Source of the DNA: Pseudorhodobacter aquimaris | Lineage (GTDB): Bacteria; Pseudomonadota; Alphaproteobacteria; Rhodobacterales; Rhodobacteraceae | Direction of reading: 5' to 3' | Assembly (NCBI RefSeq): GCF_001202025.1 | Contig: NZ_LGHS01000076.1 | Span: forward strand, 309,798-373,797 | DNA: 64,000 nt | Part shown: piece by piece, positions 1 through 9,565 of the stretch | How the letters are laid out: every line of letters begins with the position of its first letter | Numbering within the stretch: the stretch's first letter is position 1 | Program-made: the position numbers and the translations under genes | The notes under the pieces: model-generated | What the model was told of the DNA's origin: nothing | Database searches by the model: none | What the model saw: the letters and a program-made list of their open reading frames with translations, nothing else

Positions 1-131
1 AACTGACAAAATACTGTCAGCAGCATGGCGCGTAAAGCAAAATCCCCCTTTGATCCGCCGCGCAATCGCCCTAAACGAAGAGGGTAACATTGCGGGCCTA
101 TTATCAGGGCCCGACATAGGAGAATAGGCAT
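1..131. other. Leading edge, no supported gene; tatA leader
   Basis: One forward frame is open from base 2 to a stop at 127-129, and a second contains a short basic peptide ending at 85-87. Neither resembles a family I recognise, so I assign no gene. An upstream gene could end here. The last part carries the tatA ribosome binding site AGGAG at 118-122, nine bases before the tatA ATG. Confidence 0.4.
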
Positions 132-341
132 ATGCTTAACAATATCGGTATTCCGGGCCTTCTTTTAATTGCCGTTGTCGTCCTTGTGCTGTTTGGCCGG
201 GGCAAGGTTTCGTCTTTGATGGGCGAAGTTGGCAAGGGCATCAATGCGTTCAAAAAGGGCGTGAAGGAAGAAACAGAAGAGCTGAGTAAGGCGTCGGATG
301 ATGCGGTGGATGTGACCCCCAAAGACAAGGATAAAGTCTGA
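132..341 (+). CDS. tatA: Sec-independent (twin-arginine) translocase subunit TatA
   Basis: TatA forms the oligomeric channel-forming part of the Tat system, which moves folded proteins across the inner membrane. The 69-residue product has the family layout: one N-terminal membrane helix (about residues 5-20), the invariant Phe-Gly pair at residues 21-22, an amphipathic helix (about 25-45), and a short acidic/basic tail. AGGAG lies nine bases before the ATG. It is the first gene of a tatABC operon, 25 bp before tatB. The family assignment is secure; TatA rather than TatE follows from operon position. Confidence 0.95.
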   Translation: MLNNIGIPGLLLIAVVVLVLFGRGKVSSLMGEVGKGINAFKKGVKEETEELSKASDDAVDVTPKDKDKV

Positions 342-366
342 CAGCCATTGATCGGGGAAACCGCGC

Positions 367-852
367 ATGTTTGATATCGGCTGGACCGAACTTATGGTTA
401 TCGGGGTTGTCGCGCTGATCGTGATCGGCCCCAAAGACCTGCCCGAGATGTTCCGCACCCTTGGCCGCTTTACCGCCAAGGCCAAAGGCATGGCGCGAGA
501 GTTTTCGCGCGCAATGGAATCGGCGGCGGATGAGGCGGGCGTCAAGGATGTGGCTGCGGATCTGCGCAAGGCGACTTCGGCCAAGTCGATGGGGCTTGAC
601 GCGGTTAAGGATGCGGCAAGCAAGTTTGAGGCATGGGATCCGATGAAATCGACCAAGTCCACCGAGGTCAAGCCCGACCCGTCGGCCCCAACGCCAGAGG
701 TGGCCGCGACGTCGGCAGCTACGGATAAGCCCAAGCCTGCTCCAAAATCCAAAGGCCCGGCCAAAGCCAAGGCCGCACCCAAAGCCGCAGCCAAATCTGC
801 TGCCAAGACAACCGCCACCAAGAAACCCGGCCCGAAAAAGAGTGACGCATGA
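367..852 (+). CDS. tatB: Sec-independent translocase subunit TatB
   Basis: TatB works with TatC as the receptor for twin-arginine signal peptides. The 161-residue protein starts with the TatB signature MFDIGWTEL, a single membrane helix (residues 5-20), and the conserved Gly-Pro pair at 21-22 followed by an amphipathic helix. From about residue 115 the tail is a low-complexity Ala/Lys/Pro repeat, which is common in alphaproteobacterial TatB. Its stop overlaps the tatC start by four bases (ATGA), implying translational coupling. Confidence 0.95.
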   Translation: MFDIGWTELMVIGVVALIVIGPKDLPEMFRTLGRFTAKAKGMAREFSRAMESAADEAGVKDVAADLRKATSAKSMGLDAVKDAASKFEAWDPMKSTKSTEVKPDPSAPTPEVAATSAATDKPKPAPKSKGPAKAKAAPKAAAKSAAKTTATKKPGPKKSDA

Positions 853-1706
853 GCACCGAAAACCTTGATGATAGCTCCGCCCCGCTGATCGAGCATCTGG
901 CAGAGCTGCGCAACCGGCTGATCTATTCGGTGCTGGCCTTTGTGGTCGGCATGGTTTTGTGCTTTTCGGTCTGGAACCCGATCTTCAATTTTCTGACGCA
1001 GCCGATCTGCTCGGCACTGGCCGAGAGGAATCAGGATTGCGGGCTTGTGTTGATCAAGCTGCAAGAAGGGTTTTTTGTCGCCATCCGCATCTCGCTTTTT
1101 GGCGGTTTTATCCTTTCCTTTCCAATGATTGCCTATCAGATGTGGCGTTTCGTGGCGCCGGGGCTTTACAAGAATGAAAAGGGCGCCTTCCTGCCGTTTC
1201 TGATCGCCTCGCCGGTGATGTTCACACTTGGCGCGGCCTTTGCCTATTACGCGATCCTGCCGCTTGCCTTTGATTTCTTTCTCGGGTTCCAGCAAATGAC
1301 CCCGACGACCGGAGAGGTCGAAAACAGCAGTGCCGGGGTCTTGTTTCAAGGGTCGATGGAGGAATACCTGGCGCTGACGACCAAGTTCATCCTCGCCTTC
1401 GGAATCTGTTTTCAGCTTCCGGTTTTGTTGACTTTGATGGGCAAAGCGGGGCTGGTTTCGGCGCGGGGTCTGGGGTCTGTACGCAAATATGCGGTGGTTG
1501 CCATTCTGGCGCTTGCCGCTTTGGTCACACCGCCAGATGTGATCACGCAGGTGATCCTTTTTGTTGTGGTTTACGGACTCTATGAGATTTCGATCATTCT
1601 GGTGCGCCGTGTTGAAAAGAAACGCGAGGCCGAATTGCGTGCCCAAGGTCTGTGGGTCGATGAGGACGATTATGAAGAGGACGATAGCGGCGAGGAGATG
1701 AAATGA
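849..1706 (+). CDS. tatC: Sec-independent translocase subunit TatC
   Basis: TatC is the six-helix membrane core of the Tat receptor. The 285-residue product begins with the family motif of an acidic/Leu-rich helix ([17 protein letters not shown]) and has alternating hydrophobic segments to about residue 255. It ends in a long acidic tail. The start overlaps tatB and the stop overlaps the next gene, each by four bases, so tatB, tatC and the DUF815 gene are probably one translation-coupled unit. Confidence 0.96.
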   Translation: MSTENLDDSSAPLIEHLAELRNRLIYSVLAFVVGMVLCFSVWNPIFNFLTQPICSALAERNQDCGLVLIKLQEGFFVAIRISLFGGFILSFPMIAYQMWRFVAPGLYKNEKGAFLPFLIASPVMFTLGAAFAYYAILPLAFDFFLGFQQMTPTTGEVENSSAGVLFQGSMEEYLALTTKFILAFGICFQLPVLLTLMGKAGLVSARGLGSVRKYAVVAILALAALVTPPDVITQVILFVVVYGLYEISIILVRRVEKKREAELRAQGLWVDEDDYEEDDSGEEMK

Positions 1707-2548
1707 TGGACAATGCAGCGCTTCTTCGTATCGCCGAGGCATTTGAGCGGATCAGCCCCCGCCCGCTTCCGGCCCCTGATTTCGATGCCGCCAGCGCCTT
1801 TATCTGGCATGTGGCTCCTGATCGTCTGGACCCGGTGCCGAATGTGGCGCGGGTGGATTTGTCGCTTTTGGTGGGTATTAACCGCGCGCGCGATATTTTG
1901 CACGAAAACACGCGGCTGTTTGCCCAAGGGTTGCCCGCGAATAACGCGCTTCTCTGGGGGGCACGCGGGATGGGCAAATCAAGCCTTGTCAAGGCGATCC
2001 ATGCCGATGTTAACCTAAAGCACGACCTGAAACTGGTTGAGTTGAGCCGCGAGGATTTGCCGACGGTCGCATCCCTATTGGGTCATCTGCGGGCGGCCAA
2101 GGACCATCGTTTCATTCTGTTTTGCGACGACCTCAGCTTTAGCCATGATGATACGCATTACAAATCGCTCAAGGCGGTTCTGGATGGCGGGATTGAGGGG
2201 CGGCCCGAAAATGTGATCTTTTACGCCACCTCCAACCGCCGCCATCTGATGCCGCGTGACATGATTGAAAATGAACGGTCCAGCGCCATTAGCCCCTCAG
2301 AGGCGGTAGAGGAAAAGGTATCGCTCTCTGATCGTTTCGGGTTGTGGCTGGGGTTCCATCCGTGCAGTCAGGATGAATATCTGGCGATGATCGACGGCTA
2401 TTGCGTGGCACATGGGCTGACGGTGGACGCGGGTACATTGCGTGCCGAGGCGATCGAATGGCAGGCCACGCGCGGCTCGCGTTCGGGGCGGGTTGCCTGG
2501 CAGTTTTTTACCGATCTGGCGGCGCGCCATGGGGTAAAGCTTTCGTAA
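1703..2548 (+). CDS. DUF815 family AAA+ ATPase
   Basis: This 281-residue protein matches the DUF815 ATPases. A Walker A loop GARGMGKS sits at residues 86-93 and a Walker B strand FILFCDDLS at about 137-145. A sensor-like segment ATSNRRHL follows, and the product ends in a C-terminal helical lid region. The biological role of the family is not established. Its ATG overlaps the tatC stop (ATGA), so it is co-translated with the Tat genes here. Whether it acts on Tat export is inference from position only. Confidence 0.85.
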   Translation: MMDNAALLRIAEAFERISPRPLPAPDFDAASAFIWHVAPDRLDPVPNVARVDLSLLVGINRARDILHENTRLFAQGLPANNALLWGARGMGKSSLVKAIHADVNLKHDLKLVELSREDLPTVASLLGHLRAAKDHRFILFCDDLSFSHDDTHYKSLKAVLDGGIEGRPENVIFYATSNRRHLMPRDMIENERSSAISPSEAVEEKVSLSDRFGLWLGFHPCSQDEYLAMIDGYCVAHGLTVDAGTLRAEAIEWQATRGSRSGRVAWQFFTDLAARHGVKLS

Positions 2549-2579
2549 GGCCCATGCCTGAACCAGTAATCTTTTAGAA

Positions 2580-2593
2580 TTGATCTAAATCAA
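2580..2593. promoter_or_regulatory. FNR/FnrL-type operator upstream of the cytochrome c peroxidase gene
   Basis: The sequence TTGATCTAAATCAA is a perfect inverted repeat of the form TTGAT-N4-ATCAA, the consensus bound by FNR/FnrL-family oxygen sensors. It ends 64 bases before the chosen start of the peroxidase gene, a sensible distance for activation. The regulator gene itself is not in the window. Confidence 0.75.
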
Positions 2594-2657
2594 CGCAGCG
2601 GGGGCAATCTTCAAAATAATCTACTTCCGCGCGCGGACGTAAATTTTGGAGATAATG

Positions 2658-3713
2658 ATGCAAACCGGACCCCTCTCTCTTTCCACCTTGGCGTTGACTG
2701 CGATCGTCGCGGCCAGCGGGGCGCATGCCGATGCCCTGCGCGATGAGGCTTTGGAAATGTTCAAGGCGCTGCCTTCGACAGTGCCCGCGGTGGCCAACAA
2801 CCCCATTACCCCCGCCAAGATAGAGCTGGGCAAGGCGCTGTTCTTTGACCCACGCATGTCCGCCTCGGGGGTTTTTTCCTGCAACTCTTGCCATAACGTT
2901 GGCACGGGCGGGGATGATAATCTTGAAACCTCGATTGGGCATGGCTGGCAGCGGGGCCCGCGCAACTCGCCCACTGTATTCAACTCTGTCTTTAATGAGG
3001 CGCAGTTTTGGGATGGCCGCGCGGCCGACCTTGCAGAACAGGCCAAAGGTCCGGTTCAGGCCGGGGTCGAGATGGCCAATACGCCTGATAACGTGGTGGC
3101 AACCCTGAACTCCATGCCGCAATATGTGGATTGGTTCAACGCCGCCTTTGAGGGCGAGAGCGATCCCGTCAGCTTTGACAATTTTGCCAAGGCGATCGAG
3201 GCGTTCGAGGCCACGTTGATTACACCGGCGCCATTTGATGCATGGCTGAATGGCGATGATGCCGCCCTTTCCGATGACCAAAAGGCCGGTTTGCAGCAAT
3301 TTGTCGATCTGGGCTGTGTTGCCTGCCATGCGGGGACCAACCTTGGCGGCGAGGGGTATTACCCATTCGGGCTGATCGAAAAGCCGGGCGCGGATATCCT
3401 GCCTGTGGGCGACAAGGGCCGCTTTGCCGTGACCGAAACGGTTGATGATGAATATGTGTTCCGCGCGGCCCCCTTGCGCAACGTGGCCATTACCGCGCCC
3501 TATTTCCACTCCGGCAAGGTATGGGATCTGAAGGTTGCGGTGCAGATTATGGCGGAATCGCAGCTGGGTGAGGAAATGAGCGATGAGAGCGCCGATCAGA
3601 TCGTGGCCTTCCTTGGCAGTCTGACAGGCACATTGCCACCTGTTGTCTATCCGGTCATGCCCGCCGAGACAGCGACGACACCGCGCCCCTCGGGTGAGGT
3701 GATCGTGGAATAA
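2658..3713 (+). CDS. ccpA: Di-haem cytochrome c peroxidase, periplasmic
   Basis: This enzyme reduces hydrogen peroxide to water in the periplasm using cytochrome c. The product has an N-terminal signal peptide (about residues 1-24, cut near AHA-D) and two haem c motifs: CNSCH at residues 75-79 and CVACH at 220-224. This is the bacterial CcpA/MauG-like arrangement, and the length (351 residues) is normal. A TTG and an ATG lie further upstream, but GGAG at 2648-2651 is best spaced for the ATG at 2658. A perfect FNR box upstream suggests induction at low oxygen. MauG-type activity cannot be fully excluded. Confidence 0.9.
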   Translation: MQTGPLSLSTLALTAIVAASGAHADALRDEALEMFKALPSTVPAVANNPITPAKIELGKALFFDPRMSASGVFSCNSCHNVGTGGDDNLETSIGHGWQRGPRNSPTVFNSVFNEAQFWDGRAADLAEQAKGPVQAGVEMANTPDNVVATLNSMPQYVDWFNAAFEGESDPVSFDNFAKAIEAFEATLITPAPFDAWLNGDDAALSDDQKAGLQQFVDLGCVACHAGTNLGGEGYYPFGLIEKPGADILPVGDKGRFAVTETVDDEYVFRAAPLRNVAITAPYFHSGKVWDLKVAVQIMAESQLGEEMSDESADQIVAFLGSLTGTLPPVVYPVMPAETATTPRPSGEVIVE

Positions 3714-3730
3714 CCTTACAGGCGATCAAA

Positions 3731-3763
3731 TTCTTGCGGGCGGTTCCTGACCGCCCGCAAGAA
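3731..3763. terminator. Long perfect hairpin between convergent genes
   Basis: Fourteen bases (3731-3744) pair perfectly with 3750-3763 around a five-base loop. The hairpin lies between the convergent peroxidase and nlpD genes, so it probably terminates both transcripts. There is no clear T-run on either side, which lowers confidence in purely intrinsic termination. Confidence 0.6.
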
Positions 3764-3770
3764 CCGCGCG

Positions 3771-4948
3771 CTATTGCAGCAACGTCATTGGGTCCAGCGC
3801 CTCGACCCCCTTGCGCAATTCAAAGTGCAAAAAGGCGGGGTTGGCATTGCGGACCACGGCGATGGCCTGACCCTTGGCCACTTTGTCGCCCTTGCTGACC
3901 TTTACATTATCAATTCCGGCATAGACCGAAAGCAGGTTATCCGCGTGACGCATAACCAGGATCGGCACCTGTCCTGTGTCTTTGGTAATGGCGACCACCT
4001 CGCCTGCTGCGGTCGCACGCACGGGGGATCCGGCGGTGGCGCCAATGTCGATGCCCTCACTTTTACCCTTTACGAAGGGGCGGATGATCTTGCCATCGGC
4101 GGGCATCACGAATTTGCTGTCAGAGGCGGCGGTGCGGGTTTTGCCCAGATCGGGTGAGGTCGGCGTGCCTTGGGGTTTGGCCGCCGCAGGCTGCGTTTTC
4201 TCGGCAGGGAGGGGTTGTGTGGCGGACGGTGGGACCGGCGTGGGGGACGCGGTCCCCGGGGGGTTGGTCGTCGCGGCCGCAGGGGCAGTGCTGCTGACCA
4301 CGGGGATCAACAGGTACTGGCCCTCGCGCAGCCCAAGGTCCGTGCCGAGACCGTTCCAATCGGCCAGCGCCTTGACGCTGACGCCATAGGTGCGGGCAAT
4401 GGAATAGGCAGTCTCTCCGCGCTGTACGCGGTGGCGGCCGGGTTGCGCGGTGGTGGCCGCTTGCGTGGTCGGGGTGCTGGTGCTGCCAACACGGTCAAGC
4501 GCGCCCGAGGCGATCGAGGTGACCTCGATCGGGGCAGGCGCGATCGTGCCGCCGACAATAGCGCCTGCCTGTGGGGCACTGCCGATGACAGAGGCCGATT
4601 CAATGCGGCGGGGCAGGCGATCACCTCACCGTCGCGCAACAGATCGTCGGGCTTGAGGGCGTTATAGCCGCCAAGCTCATTCGCGTTGATATTCAGGCGG
4701 CTGGCAACGCTGGCCACAGTATCGCCGCGCCGCGCAAGTGCGACCTGATACCCGGGATAGGAGATCACCCCGCGCGCATCCGGGCTGGGCCGGTTTGCAG
4801 TCGCGTTGCGGACGGCTTCGCTGGTATCAAGCGCGCCGCCGGTCATTCCACGCAGATCCCAATCCAGCGCATTGCCATCCGGCCCGCAGGCCGAGAGCGC
4901 ACCAAGGGCCACACCAAGGGTAAGAAAGCGGGAAAAACGGGTCATCAT
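3771..4948 (-). pseudogene. nlpD: NlpD-like LysM/M23 peptidase lipoprotein, interrupted by one-base frameshift
   Basis: Read on the minus strand, the first half (from 4948) has a lipoprotein signal with lipobox LSAC (Cys21) and a LysM domain. The second half (3771-4310) is an M23/peptidoglycan-hydrolase domain. In the bridging frame there is a second LysM (QRGETAYSIARTYG). The two frames join if one base is restored at about 4616-4617, where GTGATCGCCTGCCC would read GTGATCGCCCTGCCC; the product is then 392 residues. NlpD proteins usually activate amidases at division. The order surE-pcm-nlpD is the classic one. A sequencing error is the likelier cause. GAGG precedes the ATG at 4948; another in-frame ATG lies at 4960. 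Confidence 0.85.
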
Positions 4949-5003
4949 GCAAGGCCTCATTGGGTTCGTCCGGGTTGGTCCCGGTTACGGGTTGAAACAG
5001 GGG

Positions 5004-5669
5004 TTAGTCTAGTCCTAGCCCTTCGAGCAGCGGCACAAAACGCACTGGCCGAAGCTCTTCGTAATCAAAGCCTTTTTCAAGGCGGGTCACTTTGATCAGG
5101 GTTTGCACGGCATCTGACTGGCCGACGGGCACCACCATGATACCCCCGATCTTCAATTGCGCCAAGAGTGGCCCTGGCGGATCTTCGGCGGCGGCGGTTA
5201 CCAATATCTTGTCAAAGGGGCCTTGGTCGGGCAGGCCAAAGCTGCCATCGGCGACAAAGGCGGTGATATTGCTCAGGCTAAGCCGCAGGAAAACCTCGTT
5301 TGCCTCACGCACAAGGCGGCGGTGGCGGTCGACCGTATAGACGCGGCGCGCCAGCTGGGCGAGAATTGCCGCCTGATAGCCGGAGCCGGTGCCTACCTCC
5401 AGCACGGTATCGCGCGGTTGCAGGTTCAGCGCCTGTGTCATCAGCCCCACAACCGAAGGCTGGCTGATGGTCTGGCCACAGGCGATGGGCAGAGGCATAT
5501 CCTCATAGGTGCGGTCCGCGAACAGCCCCTTGATAAAATTGCCACGGTCCACCCGCTCCATCGCGGTCAGCACGCGGGTATCGGTGACGCCTTTTGAGCG
5601 CAGCGCAAAGAGAAAGCGCATCTTGCGCTCGGCAAGGGCTTCCTCTTCTTCTGATGCGCTGAAACTCAT
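5004..5669 (-). CDS. pcm: Protein-L-isoaspartate O-methyltransferase
   Basis: Pcm repairs damaged proteins by methylating L-isoaspartyl residues with S-adenosylmethionine. The 221-residue product has the Pcm-specific substrate motif [11 protein letters not shown] (residues 61-71) and the SAM-binding motif [12 protein letters not shown] (89-100). Its ATG overlaps the surE stop by four bases, and nlpD lies downstream, so surE-pcm-nlpD is one minus-strand operon. A second, more divergent Pcm-like gene lies at 10393-11046. Confidence 0.94.
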   Translation of the reverse strand: MSFSASEEEEALAERKMRFLFALRSKGVTDTRVLTAMERVDRGNFIKGLFADRTYEDMPLPIACGQTISQPSVVGLMTQALNLQPRDTVLEVGTGSGYQAAILAQLARRVYTVDRHRRLVREANEVFLRLSLSNITAFVADGSFGLPDQGPFDKILVTAAAEDPPGPLLAQLKIGGIMVVPVGQSDAVQTLIKVTRLEKGFDYEELRPVRFVPLLEGLGLD

Positions 5670-6454
5670 GCGAGGCGGGCCTGTAAATCGGTCATGCGGT
5701 CATGGGCGGTCAGATCGGCGCGCATTGGCGTGACGGAAATGAAATCAGCCAGATTGGCATGGACATCGGTGCCGGGGCCGCTATCCACATGTTGCTCTCC
5801 GCCCTTGATCCACAGGAAACGGCGGCCGTTGGGGGCGTGATGCGGTTGCACCCCGAAATAGGTGTCGGGGCGCCAGCCTTGGGTCACGACCTGTTTGCCC
5901 TTTACATCGGCGGCCGCGCAGGGCGGGAAGTTGACGTTGTAGAAAAGCTGGTAGTCGTCATCCTTGTCCCAGAGCCCTTTTTCCAACAAGGTGCGTACCA
6001 CGTCGACACCGTGCGCGCGCGCGGCCTCAAAGGGGTCGGGAAGGGTCTGGGTGCGGTGGCCCATGAACTGCGACATCGCAATCGCGGGGATGCCCTGTAG
6101 CGCGGCCTCCATCGCGCCGCCGATTGTGCCGGAATAAAGCGCGTTCTGCCCCGCATTATTGCCCCGGTTCACACCGGAAAGCACCAGATCGGGGCGGGCA
6201 TGGGTCATCACATCATAGATGCCCGCCATCACGCAATCGGCCGGGCTGCCCTCGGCGGCAAAGGCGCGCGGGGCCAGTTCCGAGATCATCATCGGATGGG
6301 TGTAACTGATACAATGGCCGACGCCGGATTGCTCAAACGCGGGGGCCACGGTCCAGACCTCGCCGTCCGGCCCTGCGATTTCTGTGGCGATTTCATGCAA
6401 AGCCTTGAGGCCCGGCGCGTTTATGCCGTCGTCATTTGTAATCAAAATGCGCAT
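5666..6454 (-). CDS. surE: 5'/3'-nucleotidase SurE
   Basis: SurE dephosphorylates nucleoside monophosphates in the cytoplasm. The protein starts with the family signature [15 protein letters not shown], containing the metal-binding Asp pair (residues 8-9). It also has the conserved SGVNRGNN and [12 protein letters not shown] segments. The open frame extends 30 codons upstream, but every SurE begins at this MRIL, and GGAGG lies just upstream, so 6454 is chosen. The product is 262 residues, a normal length. Confidence 0.95.
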   Translation of the reverse strand: MRILITNDDGINAPGLKALHEIATEIAGPDGEVWTVAPAFEQSGVGHCISYTHPMMISELAPRAFAAEGSPADCVMAGIYDVMTHARPDLVLSGVNRGNNAGQNALYSGTIGGAMEAALQGIPAIAMSQFMGHRTQTLPDPFEAARAHGVDVVRTLLEKGLWDKDDDYQLFYNVNFPPCAAADVKGKQVVTQGWRPDTYFGVQPHHAPNGRRFLWIKGGEQHVDSGPGTDVHANLADFISVTPMRADLTAHDRMTDLQARLA

Positions 6455-6682
6455 TGATGCCTCCTGTGTCTTGCCTGTCTGATTAAACGACCCCTGCGCT
6501 CCGGTAAAGTGCGCGCGGCCCGATTGATGCCGATACTGTGTCAATTGCTGCGAATTTCACGCATTACCCGTTTCGCGTGTAAACACCCTGCGCGGTTTCA
6601 CGCCGTTAATTTTGTTTGAACTTGGCCTTGAGGAAAAGCTGTGGTCTGAGGCGCGCAAGACCAAGCAAACCGGAGACCTTGC

Positions 6683-8059
6683 ATGACCGAGCTTACCTGC
6701 TTCAAAGCCTATGATGTCCGCGGGCGATTGGGCGCAGAGCTGAACGAGGGGATTGCCGAACGGATTGGGCGCGCCTTTGCACAGGTGTTGGGGGCAGAGC
6801 GGGTGGTGGTCGGCCATGATCCGCGGGCCTCATCGGGCGCGCTGGTGGCGGCGGTCAAGGCGGGGCTGGTCAAATCCGGCGTTGAGGTTCTGGACCTTGG
6901 CCTCTGCGGCACCGAAGAGATGTATCACGCCACCGATTATTTCGAGGCCGATGGCGGGATCGAGGTCACGGCCTCGCATAATCCGATGGATTACAACGGG
7001 TTGAAGCTGGTCGGCAAAGGGTCGCGCCCGCTGGATCCGGCGACGGATATGCTGGCGATCAAGGCGCTGGCCGAAAGCGGCGATTTTGGCCCCGACAAAG
7101 CGGGCGGCGAGGTGCGCCCGGCCAAGGCCGCGCGTACCGCCTATGTGCGGCGGGTGCTGTCTTTTGTGGATGTGGCGGCGCTGCGCCCGTTGAAGATTTT
7201 GGTGAATGGGGGCAATGGCGCGGCAGGTCCGACCTTTGATGCGATTGCCGAGGCGCTCTCGAAACGGGGGGCGCCGATCTCCTTTATCTGTCTGAACCAT
7301 GATCCCGACGGCAGCTTTCCCAACGGTATCCCCAATCCGCTTTTGCCCGAGAACCAGCCGATGACGGCCAATGCGGTTGTGGCGGCCAAGGCCGATATGG
7401 GCATCGCATGGGATGGCGACTTCGATCGGTGCTTTTTCTTCGACCATCTGGGCCGTTTTGTTCCGGGCGAATATATCGTGGGCCTTTTGGCCGAGATTTT
7501 TCTGGCCAAAGAGCCGGGTGCGAAGATCGTCCATGACCCGCGCGTTCAATGGAACACGCGCGAAATCGTCACCCGTCTGGGCGGTGCGCCGGTCATGGCG
7601 CGCACGGGCCATGCCTATCTGAAGCGGGCGCTGCGCGATACTGGTGCGGTCTATGGTGGCGAGATGTCGGCGCATCACTATTTCCGTGATTTCTCCTGTT
7701 GTGACAGCGGCATGATCCCGTGGCTGCTTTTGATCGAGCTGATGTCGCGGCGCAATGTCTGCCTTGCCGATCTGGTCAGCGCGCGGATGGCGGCGTTCCC
7801 CTCCTCGGGCGAGATCAATTTCCGCAGCGAGGACCCGGCAGCGGCGCGTGACCGCGTGCTGGCCGATCTGGGGGATGAGGTGATCGCGCGTGACGACACC
7901 GACGGGATGTCGCTGGATATGGGGGCATGGCGGTTGAACTTGCGGTCCTCGAATACCGAGCCCTTGCTGCGTCTGAATGTGGAAACGCGCGGCGATACGG
8001 ATTTGCTGGCGCGATGCGTTGCCCGCCTGCGCGGGTTGATCGAGAATACCAGCATCTGA
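6683..8059 (+). CDS. manB: Phosphomannomutase / phosphoglucomutase
   Basis: This cytoplasmic alpha-D-phosphohexomutase interconverts mannose-6-P and mannose-1-P (and often the glucose forms) for surface polysaccharide synthesis. The catalytic phosphoserine loop TASHNPMDYNG has Ser98. The metal loop DGDFDR is at residues 244-249, the sugar loop GGEMSAHHYF at 325-334, and a phosphate-binding RSSNTEP lies near the C-terminus. The length, 458 residues, is typical. Gene symbols manB, cpsG and algC are all used for this family; substrate preference cannot be told from sequence alone. Confidence 0.9.
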   Translation: MTELTCFKAYDVRGRLGAELNEGIAERIGRAFAQVLGAERVVVGHDPRASSGALVAAVKAGLVKSGVEVLDLGLCGTEEMYHATDYFEADGGIEVTASHNPMDYNGLKLVGKGSRPLDPATDMLAIKALAESGDFGPDKAGGEVRPAKAARTAYVRRVLSFVDVAALRPLKILVNGGNGAAGPTFDAIAEALSKRGAPISFICLNHDPDGSFPNGIPNPLLPENQPMTANAVVAAKADMGIAWDGDFDRCFFFDHLGRFVPGEYIVGLLAEIFLAKEPGAKIVHDPRVQWNTREIVTRLGGAPVMARTGHAYLKRALRDTGAVYGGEMSAHHYFRDFSCCDSGMIPWLLLIELMSRRNVCLADLVSARMAAFPSSGEINFRSEDPAAARDRVLADLGDEVIARDDTDGMSLDMGAWRLNLRSSNTEPLLRLNVETRGDTDLLARCVARLRGLIENTSI

Positions 8060-8125
8060 CCGCGCGGCTCTTGGCCTCCATCCGGAGCGATGCTAAGGGA
8101 TGGCAAGCTAAGGAGAGGGCCGCAG

Positions 8126-9016
8126 ATGACCGAGATGCTGGAGCAAGAACGCCAGACCGCCGCCGCGTGGTTTGAAACCCTGCGCAACGAGATTGTGGCA
8201 AGCTTTGAAGCGCTGGAAGATCGCCAGACCAGTGGCCCGACCGCAGCCCTGCCCGCAGGCCGGTTTGAGGTGACCAAGACCGCGCGCACGTCCGAGGATG
8301 GCTCTGACGCGGGTGGCGGTTTGATGTCGGTCATGCGTGGCGGGCGGGTGTTTGAAAAGGTCGGGGTCAATATCTCGACCGTGTACGGCCAGTTGGGCGC
8401 GGCGGCGCAAAAGGCGATGGCCGCGCGCGGTGTGCCGGGCATGGACAGCGATCCGCGATTCTGGGCCAGCGGCATCAGCCTTGTCGCTCATATGCAAAAC
8501 CCCCATGCGCCTGCGGTTCATATGAACACGCGGATGTTCTGGACGCCCGGGGCGTGGTGGTTCGGGGGCGGATCGGACCTGAACCCCTGCATCGAATATG
8601 CCGAGGATACCGCGCATTTCCATGATGTGCAGCGCGACCATCTGGCCCCGCATGGCGATGATCTTTACCCCAAGCTCAAGGCCTGGGCGGATGAGTATTT
8701 CTATATCCCGCACCGCAACCGTGCGCGCGGGGTGGGCGGGATTTTTATGGATGATCGCAACAGCGGCGATTGGGCGGCGGATTTCGCATTGACGCAGGAT
8801 ATCGGCCGCGCCTTTTTGCCTGCCTTTGTGCCATTGGTGGACAGGCGCCGCGACACCCCTTGGACCGAGGCCGATAAGGATGCGCAGCTGGTCCACCGCG
8901 GGCTTTATGCCGAATATAACCTTGTCTATGATCGCGGAACCAAATTCGGGCTTGCCACCGGCCATGATGCCAATGCGGTCTTGATGAGCCTGCCTCCGAT
9001 GGCGAAATGGATCTGA
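8126..9016 (+). CDS. hemF: Oxygen-dependent coproporphyrinogen III oxidase
   Basis: HemF converts coproporphyrinogen III to protoporphyrinogen IX using oxygen, a late step of haem synthesis. The product contains the family motifs SLVAHMQNPHAPAVHMNTR, WFGGGSDLNP, RGVGGIFMDD and EYNLVYDRGTKFGL. The open frame starts 12 codons earlier at 8090, but a purine-rich AGGAGAGG precedes the ATG at 8126, which gives 296 residues. The last ten bases overlap idi, so the two are translationally linked. Confidence 0.95.
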   Translation: MTEMLEQERQTAAAWFETLRNEIVASFEALEDRQTSGPTAALPAGRFEVTKTARTSEDGSDAGGGLMSVMRGGRVFEKVGVNISTVYGQLGAAAQKAMAARGVPGMDSDPRFWASGISLVAHMQNPHAPAVHMNTRMFWTPGAWWFGGGSDLNPCIEYAEDTAHFHDVQRDHLAPHGDDLYPKLKAWADEYFYIPHRNRARGVGGIFMDDRNSGDWAADFALTQDIGRAFLPAFVPLVDRRRDTPWTEADKDAQLVHRGLYAEYNLVYDRGTKFGLATGHDANAVLMSLPPMAKWI

Positions 9017-9528
9017 TCCCGGCATGGATTGACGGGGTTTTGGAGCCCGTCGAAAAGCTGTCCGTGCATCAGCGCGGGCTGCGGCATAAGGCGGTTTCGG
9101 TCTTTGTGCTGGACGGGACAAGGGTGCTGATCCAGCAGCGCGCGGCGGGCAAATATCATACGCCGAACCTCTGGGCCAATACCTGCTGTACCCATCCGCA
9201 TTGGGGCGAGGCCGATCTGGCCTGTGCCAACCGCCGCTTGGCCGAGGAGCTGGGTGTCAAAGGGCTGGACCTTACCCATCAGGGGGAGGTCAGCTACCGT
9301 GCCGATGTGGGCGGAGGCTTGATCGAGGATGAGGTGGTGCAGGTGTTTACCGCGCAGGCGCCTGCGGATTTGCCCCTGGCCTTGAACGCCCAAGAGGTGC
9401 AGGCCGCCCGTTGGATTGCCCTATCCGATCTTTTGGCCGAGATTGCAGCCAATGAGGCGGCTTTTACGCCGTGGCTGCGCATTTATCTGGCCGAGCATTC
9501 TGCGCAAATTTTTGGCCATGCGGCATGA
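9007..9528 (+). CDS. idi: Isopentenyl-diphosphate delta-isomerase, type I
   Basis: Idi interconverts isopentenyl and dimethylallyl diphosphate, the branch point of isoprenoid synthesis. The 173-residue Nudix-fold protein has the catalytic cysteine motif NTCCTHPHWGE (about residues 58-68), the metal-binding Nudix helix ANRRLAEELG (74-83) and a C-terminal WIALSDLL segment. It overlaps hemF by ten bases; both pathways feed haem and quinone side-chain synthesis, which may explain the pairing. Confidence 0.94.
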   Translation: MDLIPAWIDGVLEPVEKLSVHQRGLRHKAVSVFVLDGTRVLIQQRAAGKYHTPNLWANTCCTHPHWGEADLACANRRLAEELGVKGLDLTHQGEVSYRADVGGGLIEDEVVQVFTAQAPADLPLALNAQEVQAARWIALSDLLAEIAANEAAFTPWLRIYLAEHSAQIFGHAA

Positions 9529-9565
9529 TGCCGGTTTTTGACGTCTCCAATGGAAAGGGTCCGAA

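Noticed and set aside
1..87. Tail of scpB or another gene upstream of tatA
   Set aside because: Two frames end here, but neither matches ScpB or any protein I recognise.
165..1742. A 525-codon minus-strand frame across tatABC
   Set aside because: It is antisense to three clear Tat genes and its product lacks any family resemblance; it results from G+C-rich codon bias.
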